Source of the DNA: an uncultured Shinella sp.
Lineage (GTDB): Bacteria; Pseudomonadota; Alphaproteobacteria; Rhizobiales; Rhizobiaceae
Assembly (NCBI RefSeq): GCF_946479415.1
Contig: NZ_CAMLFY010000073.1
Span: 1 to 21,539 of the forward strand
Direction: 5' to 3'
DNA: 21,539 bases
In this document: one piece after another, positions 9,087 to 16,891 of the stretch
How the letters are laid out: the number at the start of each line of letters is the position of its first letter
How positions within the stretch are numbered: position 1 is the first letter of the stretch
The notes under the pieces: model-generated
Told to the model about the DNA's origin: nothing
The model's input: the letters and a program-made list of their open reading frames with translations, nothing else
Database searches by the model: none
Made by a program: the position numbers and the translations under genes

Positions 9087-9856
9087 CCGAAATCGAGTGC
9101 GTGAAGCAGGCTGCCATTGCGCTTCAGCCAGCGCTTGGCCTCCTCCGTCGCCGGGCAGAGCTTTTCGCACAGCGCCCAGAAGGCCGAACTGTGGTTCATC
9201 TCCTGAAGATGTGCCACCTCGTGGGCTGCTAGATAATCGATGACATGCGGCGGGGCCATGGCGATGCGCCAGGAGAAGCTCAGTGCGCCATCCGCCGAGC
9301 AGGAGCCCCAGCGGCTGCGGGTATCGCGCAAGGTCAGCGACTTGACCTTCCGGCCGATGCGACCGGCATGGACGGCGACCAGACGGTCCAGCTCCAGCCG
9401 AGCCTCCTTCTTCAGGAAATCCGAAATGCGGCGGGGAATGCTCTCCTCCATGCCGCCAACGCGCAGAACCGCCTCGTCATCGATAACAACAGCCTCGGTC
9501 AACCCGCGCAGCCGGCCGGTCGCCTCGATGCGGTGAGCGATGCCGCGGATCATCACGTAACCACCATCGGCCAGTTCGTTCGTCGTGCGGAATTTTGCGA
9601 GCTTCGTCATCAGCCAGCCCTGGTGACGATCGAGGAAATCGCGGATTTCGCGGTCGGCAATGCCTGACGGCACCGTCATGCGCAACGCCCGGCCGCCCGG
9701 CTCGATGCGCAGCGTCAGCCGTGTCGCACGCGAATCCCGCTTGATGGTGAGCGGCAGGCGCCGGCCATTCACATCAAGCTCGCGCCGTTCGGGCGGCGGC
9801 GGCGTTTTCAGGGCCTTTCGGGGCTTGCGAAGCAAGGAGAACATGCTGCCTTTCAT
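9083..9856 (-). CDS. YgjP-like (DUF45/M48-type) zinc metallopeptidase
   Basis: A 257-residue protein with the metal motif HEVAH at 212-216 and a third candidate ligand, His222, in EMNHSSAFW. A conserved RDTRSRWGSCS segment lies at 178-188. This is the pattern of the YgjP/DUF45 family, annotated as M48-type metal-dependent hydrolases. No signal peptide or membrane segment is evident, so it is probably cytosolic; its substrate is unknown. The N-terminal 25 residues are basic and proline-rich. An alternative ATG four codons in (9844), preceded by AAAGG, may be the real start. The gene converges with and overlaps the YqaE-like gene by 4 bp, and is separated from the upstream DUF2852 gene by a terminator. 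Confidence 0.85.
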   Translation of the reverse strand: MKGSMFSLLRKPRKALKTPPPPERRELDVNGRRLPLTIKRDSRATRLTLRIEPGGRALRMTVPSGIADREIRDFLDRHQGWLMTKLAKFRTTNELADGGYVMIRGIAHRIEATGRLRGLTEAVVIDDEAVLRVGGMEESIPRRISDFLKKEARLELDRLVAVHAGRIGRKVKSLTLRDTRSRWGSCSADGALSFSWRIAMAPPHVIDYLAAHEVAHLQEMNHSSAFWALCEKLCPATEEAKRWLKRNGSLLHALDFG

Positions 9857-9889
9857 AGCCGATTCGAGCCCGGCTGAAATGCCTCAACG

Positions 9890-9913
9890 AAAAACCGGCG
9901 CTCACGGCGCCGG
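9890..9913 (-). terminator. Rho-independent terminator after the DUF2852 gene
   Basis: Read on the minus strand, CCGGCGC and GCGCCGG (plus positions 9907-9913 and 9895-9901) form a 7-bp GC stem with a 5-base loop, followed by TTTTT (9890-9894). It lies 26 bp past the DUF2852 stop and ends that transcript before the metallopeptidase gene. Confidence 0.85.
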
Positions 9914-9939
9914 CTCTGTCTTCAAGGGTCCTGACCGTA

Positions 9940-10374
9940 TCAGGTTGCCGGGAAGCCGGGCACGTCGCCCTTCCCTTCGGCACGGCGTTCGCGCATGAAG
10001 CGGTCGAACTCCTCCTGGTCCTTGGCGCGGCGCAGCTCGCGGCTATAGGCATCGAACTGTTCATGCATCTCGTCGAGCTTGCGGCGCTCCTCGTCGAGGC
10101 GGGCGAGTTCGGCGTCACGCCAGTCGTCGAAGGCGACGTTGCCGGTGGTGCTGCGGAACGCGTGGCCACGGCCGCCGCGGAACTTGCTGCGGCAGGAGGC
10201 GAACATGCCGTCGAGATTGTCGTTGGCGTCTTTCTTGAAGTTTCTCAGGCGATCGCCGAAGATGATGTAGGCAAGCATGGCAAGGCCGAGCGGCCAGAAT
10301 ACCACGAAGCCCAGCACCATCAGGGCGATGGTCGCCGGCGTCCAGTCCGGACGGATGAGCGCTGACTGGTTCAT
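9940..10374 (-). CDS. DUF2852 family membrane protein
   Basis: A 144-residue protein of the DUF2852 family, which I know mainly from Alphaproteobacteria; function unknown. Residues 12-40 form one membrane segment (TIALMVLGFVVFWPLGLAML). A basic juxtamembrane stretch follows, and then a long charged helix (from about DAELARLDEERRKLDEM to MRERR) likely to be a coiled coil. The ATG at 10374 is preceded by GAGGAAG at 7 bases; a TTG two codons upstream is rejected. It is monocistronic, with a terminator downstream and phaZ upstream across 128 bp. The protein probably sits in the inner membrane with its coiled coil in the cytosol, by inference from the positive-inside rule. Confidence 0.85.
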   Translation of the reverse strand: MNQSALIRPDWTPATIALMVLGFVVFWPLGLAMLAYIIFGDRLRNFKKDANDNLDGMFASCRSKFRGGRGHAFRSTTGNVAFDDWRDAELARLDEERRKLDEMHEQFDAYSRELRRAKDQEEFDRFMRERRAEGKGDVPGFPAT

Positions 10375-10502
10375 GTGCAATCTTCCTCACGATCGGCGGA
10401 AACCACCTCGGTTTCCGGTCATTCCGATGTGGTTAGACCGCCCATCGCGTTCAAGACGATGGCGCATGAATTCGGGCAAGTGCCTGAAACGAGCCTGAAA
10501 AA

Positions 10503-11792
10503 TCAGGAAGCCGCTTCAGCCTTTCCACCCTTGATGACGCGCGGCACCGGCTTTGCCTTGTTGGCTTTGCCGTGCGCCTCGATGAAGGACAGGATGCGCG
10601 GCGCGATCTCCTTGCGGAAGCGCGAGCCGTTGAACACGCCGTAGTGGCCGACATCCGGCTGCATGTAGTGCATGCGCATGTCGTCCGGGATGTTCGTGCA
10701 GATCGTCTGCGCCGCCTTGGTCTGGCCGACGCCCGAGATGTCGTCGTTCTCGCCCTCGACGGTGAGCAGCGCCACCTTGCGGATGGCCGTCGTATCGACG
10801 GGACGCGAGCGGTGCATCATCTCGCCCTTCGGCAACGCGTGTTTCATGAACACGGTTTCGACGGTCTGGAGATAGAACTCGGCCGTCAGGTCCATGACGG
10901 CGAGATATTCGTCGTAGAAATCGCGGTGCTTTTCGGCCGCATCGCCATCGTTCTTCACGAGATGGGCGAAAAACTCCTTGTGGGCGACGACATGGCGGTC
11001 GAGGTTCATCGACATGAAGCCCGACAGCTGCAGGAAGCCCGGATAGACCTGGCGCATGAAGCCGGGCTGCGGCCACGGAACCGGCATGATGACATTGTCG
11101 CGGAACCAGTCGAGCGGCTTTTCCTTGGCGAGGTTATTGACCGCCGTCGGGTTGATGCGCGTATCGATCGGCCCGCCCATCAGCGTCATGGTGGAGGGCG
11201 ACAGTGGATCGTTGTCGGCTTCCATGACGGCGACGGCGGCCAGCACCGGCACCGCCGGCTGGCAGACGGCGATGACATGCGTATCCGGCCCCAGCGCATG
11301 CAGCATCTGGATGACGTAGTCTATATAATCGTCGAGATCGAAGGATCCATCGGAGATCGGCACCATGCGGGCATCGATCCAGTCCGTGATGTGGACTTCG
11401 GCATGCGGCAGCAGCGCCTCGACGGTGCCGCGCAGCAGCGTCGCATAGTGGCCGGACATCGGCGCGACGATCAGGACCTTCGGGTCCTTGCGGTGGCCGG
11501 CGGGCAGACAGCGCTCGAAATGGATGAGATTGCAGAAGGGCCGCTGCCAGACGATCTTTTCGTGAACGGAGACGTCCTGGCCGTCAATCGGCGTGGTGGG
11601 GAGATCGAAGGCCGGTTTGCCGTAGCGCCGGGTGGTGCGCTCGAGAACCTCGAAGCCCGCGGCCACGGTGCGGCCGAAATAGGTATGCGAGAACGGGTTG
11701 AGCGGGTTGCGGAAGGCGATCCGCATCTGGTCCGCCGCAGCGCGCCAGGGCGCCATCATCGCATGGTTGAGTTCATAGAGCTGATAATACAT
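10503..11792 (-). CDS. phaZ: Intracellular polyhydroxyalkanoate (PHB) depolymerase
   Basis: A 429-residue cytosolic enzyme that hydrolyses poly-3-hydroxybutyrate granules, releasing stored carbon. It is a cysteine-type alpha/beta hydrolase. The nucleophile is Cys177 in IAVCQP, the acid is Asp350 or Asp351 in VEGENDD, and the base is His383 in PDVGHYGVFNG. These align with the Cys-Asp-His triad known for Ralstonia eutropha PhaZa1. The N-terminus (MYYQLYELNHAMMAPWR) and the basic C-terminal tail are typical. The ribosome site is weak. The gene is flanked by 128 bp and 194 bp of non-coding DNA and appears monocistronic. The upstream region carries two inverted repeats that may be regulator sites. 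Confidence 0.96.
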   Translation of the reverse strand: MYYQLYELNHAMMAPWRAAADQMRIAFRNPLNPFSHTYFGRTVAAGFEVLERTTRRYGKPAFDLPTTPIDGQDVSVHEKIVWQRPFCNLIHFERCLPAGHRKDPKVLIVAPMSGHYATLLRGTVEALLPHAEVHITDWIDARMVPISDGSFDLDDYIDYVIQMLHALGPDTHVIAVCQPAVPVLAAVAVMEADNDPLSPSTMTLMGGPIDTRINPTAVNNLAKEKPLDWFRDNVIMPVPWPQPGFMRQVYPGFLQLSGFMSMNLDRHVVAHKEFFAHLVKNDGDAAEKHRDFYDEYLAVMDLTAEFYLQTVETVFMKHALPKGEMMHRSRPVDTTAIRKVALLTVEGENDDISGVGQTKAAQTICTNIPDDMRMHYMQPDVGHYGVFNGSRFRKEIAPRILSFIEAHGKANKAKPVPRVIKGGKAEAAS

Positions 11793-11863
11793 CGAACGCG
11801 TTATCCCATTTTCCCGATGCTGGGCTCATGCCCGCCACACCGTCTCACCCGGTTTCCGCAAGT

Positions 11864-11887
11864 GCGAAAACACTAACAGGTTTTCGC
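11864..11887. promoter_or_regulatory. Perfect 8-bp inverted repeat upstream of phaZ
   Basis: GCGAAAAC (11864-11871) and GTTTTCGC (11880-11887) are perfect inverted arms 8 bases apart, 72 bp upstream of the phaZ ATG. The spacing suits a dimeric repressor; a hairpin is also possible, but there is no T run after it. Function is inferred from position only. Confidence 0.4.
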
Positions 11888-11890
11888 TGC

Positions 11891-11905
11891 GTGGCAACAT
11901 GCCAC
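11891..11905. promoter_or_regulatory. Second inverted repeat upstream of phaZ
   Basis: GTGGCA and TGCCAC are separated by 3 bases, a 15-bp palindrome that starts 3 bp past the previous repeat on the far side from phaZ. It could be an operator half of a compound site. No known regulator consensus was recognised. Confidence 0.35.
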
Positions 11906-11986
11906 ACCCGCATCCTACGCCCACGAACCTTTCGCGGGGATGAACGGAACTCAGCCGGTCCAGCCATCATCATTCGCCGCGGCGAT

Positions 11987-13000
11987 TTATCCCGCAACGC
12001 GAACGATGGCCTTGATCAGGCCGGACTTCTCGGTGGCCCAGCGGGCGAGATCGACAGGCACGTCGTCGAGCGTCGTGCGATGGGTCACGAGCGCCTCGAC
12101 CGGCACATGGCCGGCGCGGATGCTTGCCACGACATGCTCGAAATCGAGCCGGGTCGCATTGCGGCTGCCGATCAGCATCATCTCGCGCTTGTGGAATTCC
12201 GGATCGGAGAAGCGGATTTCGTCCTTCACGACGCTGACCAGCACCAGCGCCCCGCCATGGGCGACATAGCCGAAAGCGGCTTCCATGGATTTGCCATAGC
12301 CGGTGGCATCGAAGACGACGTCGAAGCCGTCGCCATCGGTTGCCCGGCTGACCCCATCAGCGGCGGCCTCGCCGGCAGCAATGCCGGACGCGAAACCGAA
12401 ACGTTCGGCGGCCATGGCAAGCCGTTCTGTCGATGTATCCATCAACGTGACGTCATGGCCTGCGATGCGCGAGAAGAGCGCGGTGCCCAAGCCGATCGGG
12501 CCGGCACCGATAATGAGCGCACGGGACCCGGTCGGCGCCAGCGAACGGCGCACGGCATGGGCGCCGATCGCCAGGAATTCGACGGTCGCGGCGGCCTCCA
12601 GCGAGAGGCCTTCAGCCGGGTAAAGATTTTCCGGCGGAACGGTGATCTCCTCGCAGAAGGCGCCGTCGGTGTGCACGCCGAGCACGCGGATCGCAGTGCA
12701 GCAGTTCGGCTTGCCCTTCCGGCAGGCGACGCAGGTGCCGCAGGAGATGTAGGGGTTCACGACGACGGGCATGCCGGCGGCAAGGGCGCTTGCGCCGGGC
12801 TCGATAACGGTCGCGGAGACCTCGTGGCCCATGACGCGGGGATATTCGAGGAACGGGTGTTTGCCTTCGAAGATATGATAGTCGGTGCCGCAGATGCCGA
12901 CATGGCTGACGGCGACGCGTGCCCAGCCTTCCGGCGCCGCCGGTCGTTCCCGTTCGACCGCCTCGAGGCGGCCGGGTTCTGTGCAGAGGATGGCTTTCAT
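11987..13000 (-). CDS. Zinc-dependent alcohol dehydrogenase, L-galactonate/L-idonate dehydrogenase-like
   Basis: A 337-residue medium-chain NAD(P)-dependent dehydrogenase. Catalytic zinc residues are Cys37 (GICGTD) and His59-Glu60 (VMGHEVS). The structural zinc site is Cys87, Cys90, Cys93 and Cys101. The nucleotide-binding GAGPIG is at 165-170. Family and length match the polyol and sugar-acid branch that includes E. coli RspB and YjjN (LgoD, L-galactonate to D-tagaturonate); exact substrate cannot be read from sequence. The ATG starts one base after the permease TGA, so it is the last, coupled gene of the transporter operon and probably acts on the imported sugar or its acid. No clear terminator follows before phaZ. 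Confidence 0.85.
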   Translation of the reverse strand: MKAILCTEPGRLEAVERERPAAPEGWARVAVSHVGICGTDYHIFEGKHPFLEYPRVMGHEVSATVIEPGASALAAGMPVVVNPYISCGTCVACRKGKPNCCTAIRVLGVHTDGAFCEEITVPPENLYPAEGLSLEAAATVEFLAIGAHAVRRSLAPTGSRALIIGAGPIGLGTALFSRIAGHDVTLMDTSTERLAMAAERFGFASGIAAGEAAADGVSRATDGDGFDVVFDATGYGKSMEAAFGYVAHGGALVLVSVVKDEIRFSDPEFHKREMMLIGSRNATRLDFEHVVASIRAGHVPVEALVTHRTTLDDVPVDLARWATEKSGLIKAIVRVAG

Positions 13001-13001
13001 C

Positions 13002-13976
13002 TCAACGGCTTCCGCGGCGACGCAACTGGTCGAAATAAACGATGACGATGATCAGCAGGCCCGTGATGATGCGCTGCCAGAACGAGTTGACGTTGAGCAG
13101 GTTCGCGCCGTTGTTGATGGTGGCGAGGATAAAGGCGCCGAGCAGCGGGCCATGCACCGAACCCACCGCACCGAACAGGCTGGTGCCGCCGATCACCGAG
13201 GAGGCGATCGCCTGCAACTCCCAGCCCTCCGCCTGCGTGGCATTGCCGATGCCGATGCGGGACGCAAGCAGCAGACCGACGAAGGCCGCGCAGGTGGCCG
13301 ACAGGATATAGGCGAGATAGATCGTGCGGTTGACATTGACGCCCGACAGCCGCGCCGCCTCGCTGTTCGAACCCACCGCGAAGAGATAACGCCCGAAGCG
13401 CGAGAGATGCAGGAAGACGAAGGCCGGGATCGCCACCAGGATCACCATCCAGAACAGGCTCGGCACGCCCAGGAAATCCATGCGGGAGAAATTGGTGAAC
13501 CCCTCGTGGTTGATCGAGATCGTCGAGCCATTGGTGATGAGCAGGCCGATGCCGCGCAGCGAGGTGAGCGTCGCGAGCGTGATGATGAAGGGCGGCAGGC
13601 CCATGCGCACGATGCCGAAACCGTGGAAGGCACCGATCGCCACGCCCATCAGCAGCGTCAGGATGATCGCCGCCCAGAGCGGCACGCCGGCCTGCAGCAG
13701 CCAGGCGACGATGACGCTGGTGAAGCCGACGATCGCCCCGACCGACAGATCGATGCCGGCCGTGATGATGACGAAGGTCTGGCCGACCGCAAGGATCGCC
13801 GTCATCGCGCCCTGGCGCAGCAGGTTGGAAATGTTACCCGGCGTCCAGAAGGCATGGGTGGACAGGCCGAGCGCCAGCCACAAAGCTGCGAGAAGCCCGA
13901 ACAGGGTGAGGCCAAGCAGAATGTTCCTGCCTCGCTTCGGTGCCGGTGCGCTTTCCGTCGTCGTGTCCACGCTCAT
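13002..13976 (-). CDS. Sugar ABC transporter permease (RbsC type)
   Basis: A 324-residue inner-membrane permease of the ribose/xylose/galactose (CUT2) class, forming the translocation channel as a homodimer. About eight to ten hydrophobic segments are visible. Signature elements are the GIDLSVG motif at 74-80, LPPFIITLAT at 127-136, and the cytoplasmic coupling segment GSNSEAARLSGV at 202-213. The 16 N-terminal residues are polar and cytosolic. GGGAGAAG precedes the ATG at 13976. It is downstream of its ATPase by 74 bp, which hold a repeat fragment, and coupled to the alcohol dehydrogenase downstream. Confidence 0.93.
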   Translation of the reverse strand: MSVDTTTESAPAPKRGRNILLGLTLFGLLAALWLALGLSTHAFWTPGNISNLLRQGAMTAILAVGQTFVIITAGIDLSVGAIVGFTSVIVAWLLQAGVPLWAAIILTLLMGVAIGAFHGFGIVRMGLPPFIITLATLTSLRGIGLLITNGSTISINHEGFTNFSRMDFLGVPSLFWMVILVAIPAFVFLHLSRFGRYLFAVGSNSEAARLSGVNVNRTIYLAYILSATCAAFVGLLLASRIGIGNATQAEGWELQAIASSVIGGTSLFGAVGSVHGPLLGAFILATINNGANLLNVNSFWQRIITGLLIIVIVYFDQLRRRGSR

Positions 13977-14015
13977 GTTTCTTCTCCCTTTTTCGCGTAG
14001 CGCTCAGTTTGTTTT

Positions 14016-14051
14016 GACGCAAAACCGCTGCACACTTTTGCTGGAATTGCT
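14016..14051. repeat. Partial second copy of the intergenic repeat
   Basis: This 36-bp stretch matches the 5971-6007 part of the repeat between trpA and accD (GCAAAACCGC, CACACTTTTGC, then GGAATTGCT at its right end). The left AGCAATTCC arm is replaced by unrelated sequence. Its last base is also the first base of the TGA stop (minus strand) of the ABC ATPase gene. Confidence 0.7.
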
Positions 14052-15604
14052 CAGATACCAATCGCCTGGGTCAAGACGTCTTCATGGGTGGCCGCCCGAT
14101 GGTCGTGGCTCGCAACCAGCCGGCCGCCGCGGAAAACGTGCAGCCGGTCGGAAAGCTCATAGACCTCCGGCAGGTAGGACGAGATGAGAATGATGCCGGC
14201 GCCCCGTTTCAGCAGTTCGCCGAACAGCCGATAAATTTCCGCCTTGGTGCCGACATCGACGCCGACCGTCGGCTCGTCGAAGATGAAAAGCTTTGCGCCA
14301 TGGCTCAGCCACTTGCCGATGACGATCTTCTGCTGGTTGCCGCCGGACATGGCGGACGCCAGCACGCTGCGCGACGGCGTCTTGATGCGGAGATCGCGGA
14401 TCTGCCGTTCGGCATTGTCAGCCTCATCGCCCTTGCGGATGACGAGGCCCGAGCTCAGCCGCTTGAAGACCGGCAGGTTGATGTTGAGCCCGATCGACAG
14501 ATTGAGGCAAAGCCCCTGGTCGCGCCGGCTTTCCGGCGCCAGCGCAATGCCGAGATCCATCGCCTTGCGTTCGTTGGAAATCTCGACCGTCCGGCCTTCC
14601 CAGAGGATTTCGCCCGATTTCACCGGCTGGCGGCCATAAAGGCCGAGTGCGAATTCGCTGCGCCCCGCGCCGATGAGGCCATAGAGGCCGACGATCTCAC
14701 CGGACCTTACCGTCAGCGAGACATCCTCGAAACCGGGGCCGGACAGGCCTTTCGTCTCGACGATCGGCTTGCCGATGGCGACCTTCTCCTTGTGATAGAT
14801 CTGCTCGATCGTGCGGTTGATCATCAGCGCGATCAACTCGGCTTCATTGGTTTCGCCGATCAGCCGCGTACCGACATGGGTGCCGTCGCGCAGAACCGAC
14901 ACGCGGTCGGCCAGCTCGAAGACTTCTTCCATGCGATGGCTGATATAGACGATGGTAACGCCCTGATCGCGTAGCCGGCGAATGAGCCGGAAGAGCTGGG
15001 CCGATTCCTGGCGCGTCAGATAGGCGGTCGGCTCGTCGAAGATGAGGAAACGGATGCCGCGCATGGCGGCTTTGGCCGTCGCGACCAGTTGCTGCTGGCC
15101 GATGGTGAGGCTGCCGAGCGGGGCTGCCGCCGGAAGCTGGAAGCCGAGATCGTCCAGCACGGCCTGGGCTGCCTTTTCCATCGCACCCTTGCGCATCAGG
15201 CCATAGCGGTTCATCTCGTCGCCGAGGAACATGTTGGCGGCCACGGAGAGATGCGCGCAGAGCACGACCTCCTGATGCACGGCGTTGATGCCGCGCGAAA
15301 TCGCCTCGTTGGGGGTGGCGAGCTGGACGGGCTTGCCGCACCAGAAGACCTCGCCGGCCGTGCGCCTGATAACGCCGGTCAGAAGCTTGATGAGCGTGGA
15401 TTTTCCAGCACCGTTTTCGCCGACGATGGCGTGGATTTCGCCTGCCAGGAACGTCACCGTCGCCGGTTTCAGCGCTTCGACAAGGCCGTATTTCTTCTGT
15501 AGGCCCCGCAGTTCGAGGATGGGCGCGCCGCGCGGCACGGTATCGGATTCGGCGAGCTTGGCCTGATCGTCATGCCGATGGCTGAGCTCTTCGAGGCTGC
15601 TCAT
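14051..15604 (-). CDS. Sugar ABC transporter ATP-binding protein (RbsA/MglA type)
   Basis: A 517-residue protein with two fused nucleotide-binding domains, typical of CUT2 sugar importers. Domain 1: Walker A GENGAGKST at 62-70, signature-like SLTIGQQQ at 165-172, Walker B FLIFDE at 186-191, switch His223. Domain 2: a degenerate P loop with Arg315 in place of lysine (GLIGAGRSE), a good signature MSGGNQQK at 419-426, and Walker B LFIFDE at 439-444. This asymmetry is normal for the family and leaves one competent ATP site. The N-terminus has about 28 extra polar residues before the domain. The ATG at 15604 has GGAGGAG 7 bases upstream. It lies between the binding-protein gene and the permease gene. 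Confidence 0.94.
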   Translation of the reverse strand: MSSLEELSHRHDDQAKLAESDTVPRGAPILELRGLQKKYGLVEALKPATVTFLAGEIHAIVGENGAGKSTLIKLLTGVIRRTAGEVFWCGKPVQLATPNEAISRGINAVHQEVVLCAHLSVAANMFLGDEMNRYGLMRKGAMEKAAQAVLDDLGFQLPAAAPLGSLTIGQQQLVATAKAAMRGIRFLIFDEPTAYLTRQESAQLFRLIRRLRDQGVTIVYISHRMEEVFELADRVSVLRDGTHVGTRLIGETNEAELIALMINRTIEQIYHKEKVAIGKPIVETKGLSGPGFEDVSLTVRSGEIVGLYGLIGAGRSEFALGLYGRQPVKSGEILWEGRTVEISNERKAMDLGIALAPESRRDQGLCLNLSIGLNINLPVFKRLSSGLVIRKGDEADNAERQIRDLRIKTPSRSVLASAMSGGNQQKIVIGKWLSHGAKLFIFDEPTVGVDVGTKAEIYRLFGELLKRGAGIILISSYLPEVYELSDRLHVFRGGRLVASHDHRAATHEDVLTQAIGI

Positions 15605-15632
15605 CGCGTTCTCCTCCCTGACTGCGGAAAGC

Positions 15633-15664
15633 GTCCCGCCCGGATGATGCCGCCCGGGCGGGAC
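15633..15664 (-). other. Stable stem-loop between binding-protein and ATPase genes
   Basis: GTCCCGCCCGG (15633-15643) and CCGGGCGGGAC (15654-15664) form a perfect 11-bp GC-rich stem with a 10-base loop. No T run follows on the minus strand, so it is not a classical terminator. Such hairpins after binding-protein genes are known to protect upstream mRNA and give more binding protein than membrane components (as in E. coli malE); that role here is inferred from position. Confidence 0.7.
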
Positions 15665-15690
15665 GGGGTCAAACCATCATGGTTTTCCCG

Positions 15691-16680
15691 TCAGTTGACC
15701 TTCGGGTTCAACAGGGCGTCGATCTTCGGATCGGCCATGTTGTCCTTGGTCACGAGATTGGCGCCGGTATCGACGAAGGCCTCGACCTTCTCGCCCTTGG
15801 AGACGGCAAGCGCCGTCTTCACGCCGTCATAGCCCATGCGATAGGGGTCCTGCACGACGAGGCCGGCCAGCACGCCTTCCTTGAGGAAGCCGACGGTCTT
15901 CTCATCCGAGTCGAAGCCGATGACCTTGATCTTGTCGCCGAGCTTGTTTTCCGCAATCGCCTGGCCGACGCCCTGCGCCATGATTAGGTTGGAGGCGAAG
16001 ACGCCGACGAGGTTCGGATTGGCGGTGATGAGGTCGGTCATCATGTTCAGACCGGTGGTGGCCTGCCCGTCGGCATATTTGTCGGCCACGACCTTCAGGC
16101 CCGGATACTTGGTCTTGACCTGATCCAGGAAGCCTTCGCGCCGCTGGTCGAGCGAACCGACGCCCGGCAGGCTGGTGATGATGGCGATCTCGCCCTCTTC
16201 CTTGCCCGTCGCGGCCTTGATAGCGGCAGCGAGGCCATCGGCGCCGATGCGGCCGCCCTGCACGTTGTCGGTGGTCAGGAACGAGGTGAAGGCCTTGGAA
16301 TCCGCCGAGGAATCGATGCCGATGATCGGAACGGACTTCGCGGCTTCATCGACCGGCTTGCCGAGCGCCTTGAATTCCGTCGGCGAGATGACGACGGCGG
16401 CAGGGCCGCCGGCCACGGCGTTTTCCAGAATGCTGATCTGGCCGTTGATGTCGGATTCCGACTGCGCGCCGAGTTCCGGCACGTTGACACCGAGATCCTT
16501 GCCGGCCTGGCGGGCGCCGGCGAGCACGATCTGCCAGTAGAAGGACGTGGTGTCCTTGACGATGATCGGAATGGTGACATCCTGCGCGAAGGACGCGGCC
16601 GGTGTCATGGTGGCGAGGACTGCGGCACCCGCCAATGCCGTGAAGGCGCGACGGGACAAAAGCGATCTTACAATGCTCAT
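15691..16680 (-). CDS. Periplasmic sugar-binding protein (RbsB type)
   Basis: A 329-residue type I periplasmic binding protein that captures the sugar and delivers it to the RbsA/RbsC-like transporter. Residues 1-32 are a signal peptide with likely cleavage after ASFA. Arg10-Arg11 in SRRAFTALAG give a twin-arginine-like motif, so Tat export is possible. The mature protein shows the ribose-binding pattern: KDTTSFYWQ, a DINGQISILENAV helix, VVISPTEF, PIIGIDSSAD, a TTDNVQGG hinge segment and VIGFDSDE. The ATG at 16680 is chosen for its GAGAGGAGA ribosome site and for starting the signal peptide directly; a frame extension to 16743 has neither. It is the first gene after the promoter with the perfect palindrome. 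Confidence 0.94.
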   Translation of the reverse strand: MSIVRSLLSRRAFTALAGAAVLATMTPAASFAQDVTIPIIVKDTTSFYWQIVLAGARQAGKDLGVNVPELGAQSESDINGQISILENAVAGGPAAVVISPTEFKALGKPVDEAAKSVPIIGIDSSADSKAFTSFLTTDNVQGGRIGADGLAAAIKAATGKEEGEIAIITSLPGVGSLDQRREGFLDQVKTKYPGLKVVADKYADGQATTGLNMMTDLITANPNLVGVFASNLIMAQGVGQAIAENKLGDKIKVIGFDSDEKTVGFLKEGVLAGLVVQDPYRMGYDGVKTALAVSKGEKVEAFVDTGANLVTKDNMADPKIDALLNPKVN

Positions 16681-16750
16681 CAGGTTTCTCCTCTCAGATG
16701 CTTCCTGTCCTCCTTGAGGGATCGTGTTGCAGGAAGCGAACAACTCGACC

Positions 16751-16764
16751 TTTTATCGATAAAA
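16751..16764. promoter_or_regulatory. Candidate operator: perfect 14-bp palindrome TTTTATCGATAAAA
   Basis: A perfect palindrome, 71 bp upstream of the binding-protein ATG and covering the predicted -10 element. A 12/14 match occurs at 18429-18442 in front of the aldo/keto reductase gene. AT-rich palindromes of this size in the promoter are typical sites for GntR/FadR regulators, and such a regulator is encoded nearby. Confidence 0.7.
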
Positions 16765-16781
16765 AACATTTATTACGGCAA
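16753..16781 (-). promoter_or_regulatory. Candidate promoter of the ABC transporter operon
   Basis: On the minus strand TTGCCG (16776-16781) is followed after 17 bp by CGATAA (16753-16758), which lies inside the palindrome. A repressor bound there would block RNA polymerase. The layout repeats that of the promoter before the aldo/keto reductase gene. Confidence 0.5.
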
Positions 16782-16891
16782 GCTACACCCGAGCCGGTTT
16801 CCTGGCAAGCGGGGCAAGTTCAGGTAAAGAACGGCAATTCCAGATGATCCAGTCCATCGTCCCCCGTCCTCCCAAACGGTGGCCGCCGGGT

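Noticed and set aside
8763..9170. N-terminal extension of the trpF frame to 9170
   Set aside because: TrpF homology starts exactly at the ATG at 8762; the extension is unconserved and antisense to the YqaE-like gene and its promoter.
11976..11986. CGCCGCGGCG palindrome after the alcohol dehydrogenase stop as a terminator
   Set aside because: It has no loop and no T run on the minus strand, so it cannot act as a rho-independent terminator.
10572..13045. Long plus-strand open frames (10572-11876 and 11828-13045) antisense to phaZ and the alcohol dehydrogenase
   Set aside because: They are mirror frames of strongly conserved genes in GC-rich DNA, have no recognisable domain, and are rich in Arg, Asp, Gly and His as expected for antisense translation.
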